Assembly (NCBI GenBank): GCA_942486035.1
Contig: CALNXK010000014.1
Location: 60,001 to 124,000 of the forward strand
Direction of reading: 5' to 3'
Origin: Porites lobata
Taxonomy: Eukaryota; Cnidaria; Anthozoa; Scleractinia; Poritidae
DNA length: 64,000 nucleotides
This document shows positions 24,216 to 37,500 of this stretch, in pieces. The position numbers and the translations under genes were made by a program. The notes beneath the pieces were generated by a model that was given only the letters and a program-made list of their open reading frames with translations, was not told the origin of the DNA and made no database searches. Position 1 is the first letter of the stretch. Each line of letters opens with the position of its first letter.

Positions 24216-24726
24216 GATTAACTGGCTGAACATTCTTCCTAGGTGTTTGTTTACAGACTGACATTAGCTAGTTAAACATGACATCTGTTTTTACTGGGAA
24301 ATTTTAAGCCACTAATAACTCGCAAGATTCAAATTACAAATCCACGCAACTTTCAAAAATGGTGGGAGAGGAAGCGCTTCTAATGAGTTCACTAGTACTG
24401 ATTCTTGCCATATTTTTGCGAAAGAGGAGGAGTTTCGTTCAGAGGATGCGATTTATGTCTCAGCAGATGTGGAGGATGCAATAGAACATTGTAATCCTGG
24501 CAATTCAACGCCAAAACAACATACATCGCCGTAAGCGCAAGACTATGTGGGTCTATCCAAGGCCGCAGTTTTGGTTCGAACAGCTCGTTGTAAATGGTTA
24601 CCAAGATCATCCGTGGCGTGAGCAGTTCAGAGTGAGCAGAGATACTTTTGAACACATCTGTGGACTCGTTGGCCCTGAGCTGGTGTGACAGAACACAATT
24701 CTTCGCCAAGCTATCTCCATAGAGAA

Positions 24727-27266
24727 TAATAATAATAATAATCCATTTATATAGTGCCTTTTCTACACAATTCAAAGGCGCTGTTGACAAAAAATTAGAT
24801 AGAACTAAAAAGTAAAAATTAATCATTAAAACTAGACGCTAACTACAAAGTAGATAAATGTACACAATAGATAAAAATCAGATAACAAATAAAAAACGTC
24901 ACGATTCATAAGCTCGCATAAAAAGGAATGTTTTAAGTTTGCGTTTAAAATCATCAATTGAGTTTGCAGATTTAATATCCTCAGGTAAGTTATTTCAAAG
25001 TTCCGGAGCAGCAACATCAGGATCTAAGATTGCGGCTGGATGTATACAATTGGAGCTCGATTATGTAGTACTTGTAAGTAATTAACATAATTTTAAATTC
25101 AATACGAAAGGCGACAGGGAGCCAGTGAAGATCCCTCAGGACTGGAGTAATATGGCAAACTCTTGGACACTGGTTGACAAGGCGAGCAGCAGAATTTTGA
25201 ACATGTTGAAGCTTCCGAATAAGATAGGATGGTAGGCCGTACAATAAAGAATTACAATAATCAAGTTTAGAAACTACGAAGGCATGAATAATGATCTTTG
25301 CAGCATCATAAGGAAGATATTTGTGTATGAAACCAATGTTCCGAAGATGGAAAAAGGACGATTGACAGACTGCATTGACATGAGGTACCATACAAAGGGA
25401 CTGATCAAAGATAACTCCAATATTGCGTTCACTGGGGGAACAGGATACAGTCTCATTACATATATCAACAGAAGATAGTGGTGGCCGAGGTCGATAGCCA
25501 GAGGATATTACGAGAACTACGGACTTGTCTTTATTTAATTTCAGCTTGTTAGAAAGCATCCATGCGTCCATGTCCCGAACACAGTTTACCAATTTGGCAT
25601 TACTCAGATTCATATCAGACACAGACGACGTCCTGAACGTAATATATAGCTGAGTGTCATCAGCATAAAAGTGATAGAACATTTGATGACGTCAAGCAAT
25701 CTCGCCAAGAGGGGATGTGTACATTGAATATAACAACGGGCCAAGAACGGATCCCTGCGGTACACCAAACTCAAGAATATGAAAAGCAGAGCACACACCA
25801 TTAACCTCCACAAACTGTGTACGATCAGAAAGATATGATCGAAACCATTCCAATACAGTTCCAGTAATTCCAAAGAGATTGGACACTCGCGAAAGGAGCA
25901 TACCATGATCAACAGTATCAAATGCAGCTGAAAGATCGAGAAGTATCAGGATAACTGAATTATGTTGATCCATTGCCATGGCTATGTCATTGTGGACTCT
26001 AATAAGAGCTGTCTCTGTACTATGGTTTCTCTTATAGGCCGATTGATATGTTTCACCAAGGTCATTAATATCTAAGTATTAAATCAGCTGTTTAGCAACA
26101 CATTTTTCAATAGTTTTGGATATGAAACGAAGATTAGAAATAGGCCTATAGTTCTTGAAGTCGTTCGAATCCAGAGAGGGCTTTTTGAGCAATGGCTTAA
26201 GTATAGCTTGTTTAAGTATTCCAGGCATCCGACTAGTTTCCAAGGAAAGGTTGACAATCTTGTGTATTACTGGGAGAATAGAAGGAAACAGACATTTAAG
26301 TACACGACAGGAACAGGATCTAACTCACAGGACTTAGGGGTAGTTGAGCCGATAATACTCAAGAGTTCATCCGGTGGAACAGTCGAAAACATGTTCAGTT
26401 GACAGCCTGTAGTACCGTTATCTGCAGCAGTATCCAAAGGTGGGACTTGATCAAGGTCACGACGGATTCTTCTGATCTAGTCACCAAAGAATAGAACAAA
26501 ATCATTAGCCAAAGAAGATGAGGAATCATGCTTTGGGTACTTCGCCTCATGACATCGATGAAGTAGTTTACTAAAAACTGCGAAAAGCGATCTCATGTTA
26601 GACTGATTCTCAGCAACTAGATTTGAATAATAGTTAGTTCTTGATGAAGATAGCAAGTCCTTAAGAACTTTACATTGACGCGTGTAAGCTTCACGATCCC
26701 GCATAGAACGGGAAGCACGCCACCGTCGGTCAAGCCGTCTTTTTCCCCTCTTTTCAGACTTTAATTCTTCTGAGTACCAAGGTGCCGCTGGGCGAATAGT
26801 AACGGTAAGCTTCTTAATGGGAACATGTCTGTTAAAGATTCCAGATAGCTCAGAATCATAAAGTGCAACTAGATCATCAAGTTTATTTGGCTGATCACTG
26901 ATGAGGGAAGAGCTTCGAGTGTCACTGAGGAAAAGATCGATATCAAAATTCTTAAAACTACGATAGATAATTTGTTTCTTTGTAAACAAAGGTTTCTCCA
27001 TGGACAAAGCACAATTAACAACAAAATGGTCAGACAAAGCCGCGTCATGAATAGAAACAGATGTAACTAATTGATCATCATCTCTTGTCATGAGGGGATC
27101 CAATATGTGACCAGCACGGCGAGTAGGAGAACATACATGTTGCTTCAAATTAAAGGAGTCAATGAGAGCTAGAAAATCCTGTGAAGATTTATCAAGGTTA
27201 TTGTCAAAGTGAAGATTAAAGTCACCGGTAATGAGGAGGCTAGATGAATCCGTGACATATTGTTAT
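24727..27266 (-). mobile_element. CR1/L2-like retrotransposon, 5' truncated, inserted in the Harbinger gene
   Basis: The minus-strand (ATT)n tail lies at 24727-24742 and the 5' truncation point at about 27266. Both are flanked by AGAA (24723-24726 and 27267-27270). Coding blocks: endonuclease C-terminus and linker (27148-26477), reverse transcriptase with LLDLSAAFDTVDH and GVPQGSVLGPLL (25979-25692) and YADDTQLYI (25682-25017), then a C-terminal tail with DYCNSLLYGLPSYL and LRDLHWLP. Frames are broken in several places, so this copy is inactive. It is related to, but distinct from, the element at 15306-17965. Confidence 0.85.
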
Positions 27267-27870
27267 AGAAGCGGGTTGCCGTTGCTCTTTGGAGATTAGC
27301 TACTGGGAATTCATATAGAACCGTCGGGCTAACCTTTGGAATCAGTCGATGCACTGCTATGAATGTAAAGGACGAATTCTGCACTGCCTTGTTGCGAAGA
27401 GCGAACGACTTTATGAAATTTCTTAAGACCGAGGCCACAACTAGGCAAACCATACAGGAATTTCAGGACATTAGGCGTTTCCCTCAGGTCGTAGGCGCAC
27501 TTGATGGGTCCCATATTCCAATCAGGCCGCTCAAAGAAGACTCAAACGAGTATGTTAATCGGAAAAGCTTCCACAGCATCGTTTTGCAGGGAGTTGCTGG
27601 TGCTAATGGCAAGTTTTTGCATGTGAGTACTGGCTATGGAGGAAGTATCGCGATGCTCGCGTGCTACGAATGAGCTCACTACTACCTGCCATAGAAAACG
27701 GCGACATCTTGCGTTCCCCAATGCGTAGGATAGGTGCCACCCAAGTAAAACCACTCATTGTTGCTGACCCAGTTTATAAACTTACGACCTGGTGCATGAA
27801 ACCATTTCCTCAGACTAGAGCCCTAACCATAGCCAACGAGATTTCAATAAATCATTGAGCAGTGCAATAG

Positions 27871-28514
27871 AAAACACTAGAGTTGTTAATAACGTCGTTA
27901 GTCTTTAGTAAGATGCTTTACTGCTCATCTGTATGGTCAAATACTACACTCCAGAATATAAACAGATTACAATCTATTCAGAATTTTGCCAGCAAGATCG
28001 TAACAAACTCTAGGAAGTTTGACCACGTAACACCTTTGCTTAGAGAGCTAAACTGGCTTCCTGTTAAAGAACAATTATTCTATAGAGACTCCGTTTTGAC
28101 CTTTAAATGTCCGAACGATCTTGCACCTCAATACTTAACGAGCAAGTTTACCAAGCGCTCAAATATACATACTCGTAACACTTGTACACGGAACTCTTAA
28201 CAGATTCCGCTATACAGAACGGCTATAGGCCAGCGCACATTTTCCTACAGAGAGGCCAACACATGGAATAACTTGGATAATGAACTTAGGCAAAGTGCCT
28301 CATTGGCATCTTTCAAGCGCGCCCTGAAAGACACACTATTGAGGCAGACATTTCCTTCATAAGCTCTAGAATTTAGTAGAATACCATCATAAATTGTGAT
28401 TTCGAGTTTTTATTGCCATTTTTGTTTTTATAAATTGTAAATAGTTTGTAAATAGTTCCTGAAAAACCTCACGAGGATGTTACTATTAAAGTTATTATTA
28501 TTATTATTATTATT
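27871..28514 (+). mobile_element. Non-LTR retrotransposon 3' fragment, TSD ATAG
   Basis: A 644-bp plus-strand fragment of the ORF2 C-terminus (MLYCSSVWSNTTLQNINRLQ, LLRELNWLPVKEQ, ANTWNNLDNELRQS, SFKRALKDTLL) with a 3' UTR and an (ATT)n tail ending at 28514. ATAG occurs at 27867-27870 and 28515-28518. Removing it rejoins the Harbinger gene in frame (S-S-A-I-V-V-V-E-Q). Severely 5' truncated. Confidence 0.85.
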
Positions 28515-28570
28515 ATAGTGGTTGTCGAGCAGGCATTTGGACTGTTGAAGGGGACCCTTAACAAAATGAA

Positions 28571-28830
28571 ATATACTTATAATATACTCCGAACATACAT
28601 GAAGTATACTGCACTGGGTATACTTTAGGTATACTTGATGTATACATTTTGTATACACTTGATGTATACTTTTTGTACTAGTAATTTGGAACACCCCGAT
28701 GTATACAAAAAGTATACCTCTCCAAGAGGATGTATACTAATGGTATACATGCTTCATACACAGAAAAGACCACAAAAAGTATACTTTTTGTATAACACTT
28801 GCAAAAAGTATACAATTTGTACACTTCTAA
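28571..28830. promoter_or_regulatory. Left subterminal array of GTATAC-N5-GTATAC dyads
   Basis: At least seven dyads or near-dyads in 260 bp, for example gtatactttaggtatac (about 28619), gtatacattttgtatac, gtatacaaaaagtatac and gtatactaatggtatac. The spacer is 5 bp, so hexamers recur every 11 bp, about one helical turn. Several are extended to gatgtatac...gtatacatc. The design resembles the subterminal repeats of plant CACTA elements that are bound by an element-encoded protein. Function is inferred. Confidence 0.7.
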
Positions 28831-29238
28831 ATTAAGTTGCTGAAACCCATAAATTTCAGTAAGGACAAAGGCATGCATGACCACCCTGGCTCTACATAAA
28901 TTCACTAAAAAATGTTCAATATTTGCTTGTAACAATAAATTTTATTTGGAGCTTTTTTTAACAGTAACAGACGTACAGTATGTCAATAATTTTTAAAACA
29001 CAATATTATTTTCACTGTAGAAATAGCTTATATATTGTACTTAACATTTAATAAATATTTTTTCATAATTATTTCAAACCCAAAGACTGCTTGCTGAAAA
29101 AGGACAATAACCGAATGCCCTAACAAACTTGCAATGAAATTAGTAATCTGAATCAGGCCATCTACTTATCTGTCACAACATTAACTTTTTTCTGCGTACA
29201 TAATTATATTACAGAAGAAAAAAAAAAAATTAAGCTTT

Positions 29239-32200
29239 TCACTCATCCTTCTTTAACTTTCTTGATTCCAAAGCACTCAGCTTGTTTCTTAAAGCCAGCT
29301 TCAGAGAGGACTCAGTTGGCGAATGCTTTTGGTATTCTCTCATGACAAATCCTGTAAAGAGGGTCAAAAATCATTACAACATGAGTAGTGAATTTATGGA
29401 TGGGAAAATTAAAAAAAAGCAGTTTCTGAGAGACTATTAATTTACATAGTCATCATGTTATTGCACACATACCTATAATGCTTTGAAGTATCTCCTTGTC
29501 TGGGCATTTCTTTCCATTTGCTCCAGTCAGGTTCATCCCCACCAGCTCGTCGTTTGTGTAAAAACAGTTTAACAAAAACGATGCCGCTGACTTATACGAC
29601 GCTCTGGCCATTGCTTGGTGAATATGGTTCTGGTACACAAAAACTTGAGAACCAGGAGTCAACTCTACCATCTGTTGGAATTAAGAAGAAAAAACAGCCA
29701 TGTTATTTTTATGATAGCAATTTTATATAGACATACACACCTGAACAGCCTGTATAATAATTCCACATGTTCTGCCGCATGTCACATTTCAAATGCTCAA
29801 AAGACATTGACAACTTTGACACATAACAAGGGCGTGTAAAGAAAGTCAGCTTACAGTTTACCCTTTGGGCAAGTTGTGGCTTGCAGGGACTAGCCCAAGG
29901 AAATGCCCCACAAAAGTAAAAAAAAAAAAGGGCAAGGAAAGCAAGAGGTGAGGACGAGGGAAAGAAAAAAAACAGTCGTGGAGGCAGTGAACTTTTTACC
30001 TGATGCCTGAACTTCAATGCTAAAATTTAGCATCAGAAACTATCAGCATTGTACTTGAATTGTTAGTATGTCTTTCGGGTAGTTCACATCTACATTGTAG
30101 ATCCTTTTCAGCCTGGTAAGAACCAGAAAAGGTCTTAAATGGCTCGAAAGAGTGGTTTTCTGCTGCATATTATCTGGGAGCAAATGGGTTAAACTGTAAG
30201 CCTGACTAGGTCTAGTAGGGTCGAACCTCTTGCAAACATCAAATTAGCCATTGACGACTACATGATTTGCACAAAAACTTTACACTGATTTGTCTACAAT
30301 AGCATGCACATTCTGTGATTAAAATGGTGAATGAAGTGCTTACCTTAAAGCGTTCTGCTAGAATGGGACTGATCTTTCCAGGTCTTGGAGGATCAGAAAC
30401 TTAAAAATAATGATAGGAATGACTATAGTTATTAACAAGATCGAAAGTTCACCTTGCATGTAATTATATAGTTTTGTTAGGTTATAATAGTTACGAATAA
30501 ATACTGCATATTTAACCGAGTTCATTTATTTTTCTGGTACTCAATGATCAATTATCTCCTTCATAAAAATTAAGAACCTACTTAGCCTAAATTGGCAATA
30601 CGTACCCTTAAAAAATACATGAACCTATTTTGCCAGACTTCAAAAAAGTAGGTTCTTATATGCAGGTGTTTACTGTAATTAGTGGACAAAGACCAGACAG
30701 TGGATCGATCGATCCACCACCAAAACAGGGTGCCCCCAAGCAGACTAACTGGATTATGTGCATCCCTTTTCTAATACCCCTTATTTCTTTTTATTCACAA
30801 CAAGACTGCTTGTTTTCTTTTAACTCTCATTCTTTAATTTTCAGGGATTATCACATAAACTTCCTCATACATACCTTGACCTTGCAAGCTCTTTAATTGA
30901 TCTTCAAGTTCCCTCACTCTCTTTTTGCGTGTTACGCATGATGGACAATACTCTTCTTCATCTGAACTTGAGAGCGGCTGTGGTAGAACTCGTCTGGGGC
31001 ATTTACCACCCACAGTTGGTCTGGCTACTAAGTCTTGTCTTCTGTTTGGAAAATTTCTGGGTGTGTTTGTCAGTGGGGTTCTTTGTGCTCCTGAAATGGT
31101 GGCTTCTTTCTGTTGATTTGGTATTGACAGTGGCACTTCTGTTAATCTGCCACGCAGAGTTGTCAGAGGAGATCTTGACACTGGTGTGGTGGAATTTGGC
31201 ATCTGCTGAACTGGTGTTGTGGATACTGGTTCTTCCCCACATCCTGCAGTGTGGTCAGAGAGGTTCTCTGCAGTGATGGAATTGCTGTCTGACAAATAGA
31301 TGGTGTGGTTGGTGGGTCCTCTGAATTGCCCTGCAGCATGTCCAGTGTCTTTTGAAGCTGTGAGATTGACAACACTCTTTCTGGTGTGGCACTCCGTAAC
31401 TCATTTACTGTGTTCTGAAGACGATGAACAGGATTTGATGGTGGTGTTGATGAAGTTGTGAGATCCACACACTCTGAGACAACATCGGAATCAAAGGGAT
31501 CTTCTGCACTTTGATTACTCACCAAAGCAGTCATCCTTTCTAGCAACATGTTATTTCGCTCAGTAAGGGCCTGCCGTTCCTTTTCTCTTTGCTTATTTGC
31601 CTGCTCCTTTTCAATTCGCTTTCGCTCCTTTTCTGCTGCATCATCATGATCTTTTCGGGCATTTTTCTTCCTATTTTGACTTTCACTGTCATTTTCTTTG
31701 CTTCCTCCAGCTTTCTTTCTGCCCTCAGAGGTCTTGGGTTTTTTTTTGGAAGGTTCATCATCTTTAAGAAATAACAGGATAAAATAATAATGTATAAGAA
31801 AAAGGTCTGAATAATTGAGTCTCCCAAAAACAATGAATTTGTAGTAGCTGTAACAAAAAATACAGCCAAGCCTGTTTATGACAGTCACCCTTGGGAAATG
31901 GCCAGGTAACCATTATACAGGTCCACTACACAGACAATATACGGCTAAATTAATATTTGGGAACCTGTCCGGTGACCGTAATACACAGGGTGACCGCTAT
32001 ATACAGGGCGGTTATACAGGTTAAATGTTTTTAGAACTTTGATAATTATTATTTTATTATCTACCTCTGTAAATTGAAATTTAAGGGAACAAGGAGCAAC
32101 CACCTTCAATAATGTCCTCAGTGACTAGTTTTTTATAACACTTACATGTAGTTCCCTTTTCGCGGTGACTTTAAACCATTATATGCTGTTAGTGTCAAAT

Positions 32201-34247
32201 AACAGCTTACTGTACCTTGACTGGTTTCATATCCATCAAGTCGTTTATTCTTTGTTCTCTTTCTCTGCTTCTTACTGGGGGATGAATTCTGTTCACAGTT
32301 TGAACTGTTTTCTTCTGTTCCAGAATTTCCAAGCTCCTTGTCTAAAACACTTCTAGCATCACTCATACTGTCTGAAAAAGGCCAGTTAATAAAAAGGGTT
32401 AGGACTCTTTTTTTGTGTGAGAAAGAACGATTTCTTTACCCTCTTAGCAGTCATTCATGCAGAGGCAAAATAACAGTCATCACTTTACAACTGTAAATGT
32501 ATATTTATTATCATTATCAGTAAGTTTTTTTTTTCTTATGTGGTCCAGAGTTCTGACAGATGCACAAGTACATGCTCATGACAGCTTAAATCACTTGAAC
32601 TATTAGTCTTACCATGGAGAGAGAGAATTTTTCCCCTCCAAATTTCTCCATCATATTGCATTTCAGCAATGGCCCCAGCTCTTACACTTTCCTTGACAGC
32701 TAACTTCTTCACAATAATCGCTTCCAATTCACTTCTTCCATTTGGTCGATTCCATTCAACTACTGCAAAGCCATTTGGTTTCACCTACAAGGGGTAGTTA
32801 AAAAAGTTATGAAAGTATTCTAGCACAATGTAAACAAATTTGCTCTTTCGATGTCAGAGAAAAGCACACACATTTAATAGTTTTGGTAATCTGAGACACC
32901 AGTCGTGGGTCCCATTTTTTGTTTGGAATCATGAATAACAAAAACCTGAGCCTGAAGCTCACAGGAATATGTGCACATGTATGGGAAACTACCTTCCCGG
33001 TTAGTTACTTTTGATCCAAGAAATACAAGAAATGGCGGCCCGGTCTCCGTTCACAGTCCCTGTTACCCATGCCGGCAGTCAAGGTAATACAGCGTTGATG
33101 CTTGTTAATTTCAAACATGTTTTAAAGGGGGCACAAAAATTTTAGAACACTCACCAAAGTCATTATTTCAAGGAACTGTACTACTTCGACGCAATCGTCA
33201 GGGATATATAAGGGTATATATTTTGGTTAACGTTCGCAATATCAATTTTGCCCTCGCCGAGAACGATTAACAAGTAGTAAAAAAGTTGTGAGTTAGTTAT
33301 ACTAAAGAAAGTTAGTTATTAATCGGTGACAGAAACACATGAGCGGTTGTTCAATCAGGCGTTACTTATAGTTTCTGTTGGTGACCAGTGGTGAATATAT
33401 CAAAGCCTTTTCATAAAAAGACTGAAATCAATGACAAAATTGAAATGCGAGTCATGAACGTGGAAGAACATATTTGCAGAAATTATAAATCACTGAGGTT
33501 AAAAAGAAAACGACAGGAACCATGGATGTCAAGATTCAAATGATCACGCTTCTACTCCCGATGCTGTGAAAGTCATATCGGGTCGTGATCGACTTGTGAC
33601 AAGCCGGTCGACTGCGAGAAAGCCAGTAAAAAGTCTAAAACGTTTCAGTTCGTCCTCTGTTAGTATTTTTCCCTTTAAATATCCTTAACTACAGGACGCT
33701 CTTTTAGAATTAAAAATGACTACTGAAAATTAATAATTTCTCAAGTCTTTTACACTGGAAGCTTATAAGCTTAAGTATTTATTGGGGTTTACCTCGGTTT
33801 AAAAACCTGTGAAACTCACGAGTGACGTAAAACAATGAATACAAAGGAGCCACTGAGAAGTCAACACAATAGAGCCAAGGAAAACAATAGCTAGAAAACA
33901 AAGAAAAACTTTACAGGTTTTTACACCGAGGATGAGCATTTATTGTCGCGTTCTTATTTGAAATGCACTAGCTGAGCCCGATCGAGTTGTATCAGTTCCA
34001 GTTCGCAGACACAAAGATAAAATGAATTTTACGCTGCGAATGTATCAAAGAAGTTCTAAGAGAACAATTCCCTGGCTTGAACGCTGCATTCGACCTGAAT
34101 GAAGAAGGTAAACTTTACCATTTTTTCTCACCGATTTAAGTAGAACCGTTGAGCTTACCTATCACCATAATTGCTATTAAAAACGAACTAAAACGTGACC
34201 TGATTAGGGTTTTTCAGGTTTTTTATACAGTTTAATGTACTCACCAT
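29239..34247 (-). CDS. BEN-domain protein of the EnSpm-like transposon (7 exons)
   Basis: Exons 5' to 3': ATG 34247-34245 at a GTGAGT donor, 32784-32613, 32371-32216, 31761-30875, 30399-30344, 29671-29473, 29351-29239 (stop TGA). All introns are GT-AG and phases agree if one base is restored in exon 4 near 31290. That gives about 528 residues. The N-terminus (FAVVEWNRPNGRSELEAI...MQYDGEIWRGKILS) looks like a small beta-barrel. A basic, Ser-rich segment and a charged coiled coil (EKERKRIEKEQANKQ) follow, then a second short coil (KKRVRELEDQLKSLQ). The C-terminal BEN domain has LAERFKMVELTPGSQVFVY, AASFLLNCFYTNDEL and NLTGANGKKCPDKEILQSII. BEN domains bind DNA, often as dimers. The start could lie further upstream, to 34487. 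Confidence 0.75.
31862..32025. mobile_element. MITE copy, 'ACCTGTATATA' family
   Basis: The phrases 'gtcacccttgggaaatggcca' and 'tataca(g)ggcggttatacaggtt' recur in inverse arrangement at 37425-37592. Both copies lie in introns or UTRs of the EnSpm-like genes. The right edge here is followed by TTAA. Boundaries are approximate. Confidence 0.45.
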
Positions 34248-34485
34248 TTTCCTGGATACTGGATCGCCCGAAAAAAGGGGAAGCGACAATAAACGTTCAG
34301 TCGAAAAAGAGTCTGATGAACCAAGCAATTCACGTTTCACAGCTACTGAAGTTTCGCGCCAAGATCTAACACATACACCGACAAACGTGCCGCAAAAAAT
34401 CCCGCCAAAGGAAAACAAACAGACGCCGACGTATTGAGCATGCGTAATATCTGCCTGGGTCGATCGGCTTTTATACGAACACAAC
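34248..34485. promoter_or_regulatory. Divergent intergenic region between BEN gene and transposase
   Basis: Only about 240 bp separate the minus-strand ATG at 34247 from a plus-strand ATG at 34486. The most economical reading is a shared bidirectional promoter that would co-express the two proteins. A minus-strand open frame spans it in phase with BEN exon 2, so part of it could instead be BEN coding sequence. No TATA box is evident. Confidence 0.5.
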
Positions 34486-34574
34486 ATGGCGACTGGAAAT
34501 GCAAAAGAAACACGTAACTCTAGAAGTTGTGAAAAAGAAGAGGTACTTACCTGTCTTATCTGTCACATCCGTCG

Positions 34575-37500
34575 TTGAAAGTTCCCAGAACGTCAGAGTA
34601 TCGCCAGAAACTAGCTAAAACTTATGATAGAGAAACGAATGCGGTATCTTGTAGCGACACTGTTGAACATTTTGAGTCAGAGTTCCTGGACTACTCATAT
34701 GCATCTCAGGGGATCGAAGAATACTCTCTGGAAGACCGTAATAATGTTGATTTGTTGAAAGAAGATGGTCGGCCAGCTGAGGTAGAAAATGACAGAGAAG
34801 GCCGCCCAACTAGAGACTCCATCGCTGATGAAATGTTAAAGGGGCTCCTGAACAACACGGCAGTTGAGCAAGACAGCTGTGATGAAATTTCGCAAGTTTT
34901 TCCTGAAGATCCAGCGCTTGATACAACGTACGGATCTAGCGAGTTTCATGAGGATTTGAACGAGCAAGATAATGACGTGGATGAACTTTCGGAAGCGGAA
35001 GATAGGAATGAAAGCAGCACTCAAGATGACTACGTGAAAATTACTGAGCTATCCTTATCACAAGACACCCCTTTATACGAGGGGTCCCCGTTACTTTTTT
35101 CAGTTAGCTTGCTGCTGATTATTAGCTTCGCCATAAGGCATAATTTGAGCGGACTGGCTTTGGCTGACCTTTTGACGTTAATTAACATTCATCTTGTTGT
35201 ACCCAACTGCTTTGCTAAATCGACAGCTGTTCTCAACCGATTCTTTCGAAAGCTTAAGAAGCCTATCGAGTACCACTATTATTGTTGTTGCTGTTTTGAG
35301 TACATTGGGCTTACAAAGACCTCCTGCTGTTCTAACAAGTATTGTCTGGTAGATTTTTCCAAAAAAGGTGCACTGGCCTACTTCATTGTCCTACCCTTAG
35401 TCACACAGCTTCAGTCATTGCTGTCAAGTGAGTAGATTATCTGCTAAGGTATAGATCATTCCTTTGGTATCAGGTCACTTCCTTCCAAGTCAGTTCGTTC
35501 TAAGTAGATGTCCCACCTGTTACTAAATGATACTAAATAACAAAGAATTTCTCATTATCTTTATCCACTACCATGTTAAGTATCCCCTGTCACTAAATAA
35601 TGCCCCACATCAAAGGATTTCTCGTTCTTTTGGGTTTACCTCGGTGTAAGAATCGTGCACTTTTTCTTTTCTTTGTACTTCATGTTTTCCCAGGCTCTTT
35701 TGATGGAATGAAGTGACTGTAAGGGCCTCCACTGACTAGAAATTTAGTTGTCGACAACGTTTTGTTTTCGACAACTAAATGTTATCAACAAAAAAAACGC
35801 AGTGTGTAAGACGGGTTGTTGACAACTAAATGCTAAATTTTGCTGTTGTTGACAACTTAAACATTGTCATTGTCGCAAAAAAAAAAAAAACGTTTTTGAC
35901 AACTAAATATCTAGTCTGTAGAGGCCTTAAGGCATTCACTCAATACATGTATTTTAACCATTCATCAAACTGAAACAATGTTACATATGTAACTGGTTGT
36001 TATCACTTGTTAATGCATTGACAGTTAACATTAGCAGTTCGTGATCAATAATAGGAAAAATTCCAAGATTTAAATGAAAAAGATTTTTGCAGTCTTGTTA
36101 CATGTACATGTATTCAGGAAATATTATCATTTGCCTCAGTCAAACAGAACCTCTGTGTGAAATTTATTTTCTCACTCTTATGTATTGTTTTCAAATATTT
36201 GTTTTGTTTCTTAGGGCCAGAAGTACCTGATTTTCTGCAGTATCGTGTCACAAGACAAAAACAAAACTCAGATGCCATTGAAGATATCTTTGATGGACAA
36301 CTGTATAAGAAGCACTTTGGGGAGGACGGATTTTTAGGGGTTCATCCACACAGGACAAAAAGACACAGATCCATTTGTCCCTGCAAATAAACACGGATGG
36401 AGTTGCAATTTTTAGGTCTTCAAAATTTTCCATATGGCCGGTTTATTTTATTGTCAACGAATTGCCTCCAAATTGCAGGTATGTAATAAAAGCTTGAATT
36501 TTTACCCTTGATTAAACATGTGCTGTAAGCGTTTTAAACAGCTTCAAACCTCCTCCCCCAGCCGAGTATTTCATTTCTATAGTATTGCTAAATAATATAT
36601 AATTTCTCTTTTTTTTTTTTTTTTTGAAGTATTGATTAAAGAATGTCAAACCAAAGTAACCAAAATAACAATGGTTGTAAAGTATAGTCATGTAAATAAA
36701 TTAATTGTGGAACTGAAGTACACAGTTTAAGCATCTACTTGCCTTCATGATGCCACTACCAAAGAGAAAATTCCACAGTTAATAACCAATAAGAGAAAAG
36801 AAATTGTGAGAGAAGAGTATCACTTAATCTAACTGCAACACATCATAATGAGCACTGATAATTTGCAGAATTGCTAACTAGTAAGAATTGTTTGTAACTC
36901 ATTCTTTGCTTGGTAACTGACCTATCTTGAAATGGACCGCTTTTGCTTTTTTTCTCATTAAAAAAACATATTCACATTTTTTTTTTGTTAAAAAACTTCA
37001 TTCTTTCCCTTTATTTTCTGTCCCTACAGGCAGCAGAGAGAAAGTACCGCATGTTTGCTGGGCTTTGGTTCGGTGTCTCCAAGCCACATTTCCAAACATT
37101 TATGCAGCCATTCGCAAACTCACTAAATGATTTATTCTTCAAAGGTAAGGTTTATGTTTTTAAAATCAGTCCCCATTTTTTGTATTACCTTAAAGCATGC
37201 ATTTATCTGCTACATTCTAATGTACATATATGCACACTGTAGTCACAGCTACTCTCTAGTATACTATTAGTTCAGAATGTTCATAATAAATACATTGTAC
37301 AACTGTTGCTGTTTGACATAATTATTACTCCCCGAACTATATATAATTTACAAAGGGGACAAAGGAAATTGAGTCACTATAGAGTGACTCACCGGACAAC
37401 TTCCCTAAAACTTTGCTTTATATTTTCTGTAAAGGTGACCTGTATATAGTGGTCACCTGTTAGTGTGCGTAACGGATGCAGTCACCCTTTAGACTTAGAT

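Noticed and set aside
28555..28569. AAGGG as the target duplication of the 12-kb element
   Set aside because: AAGGG recurs at both sides, but using it shifts the Harbinger frame by one base. GGGA (or GGG) keeps the frame.
34188..34487. 99-codon minus-strand frame as a long BEN first exon
   Set aside because: It is in phase with exon 2, so it is not excluded, but it covers the divergent promoter and has no domain. I used the ATG at the splice donor as the conservative start.
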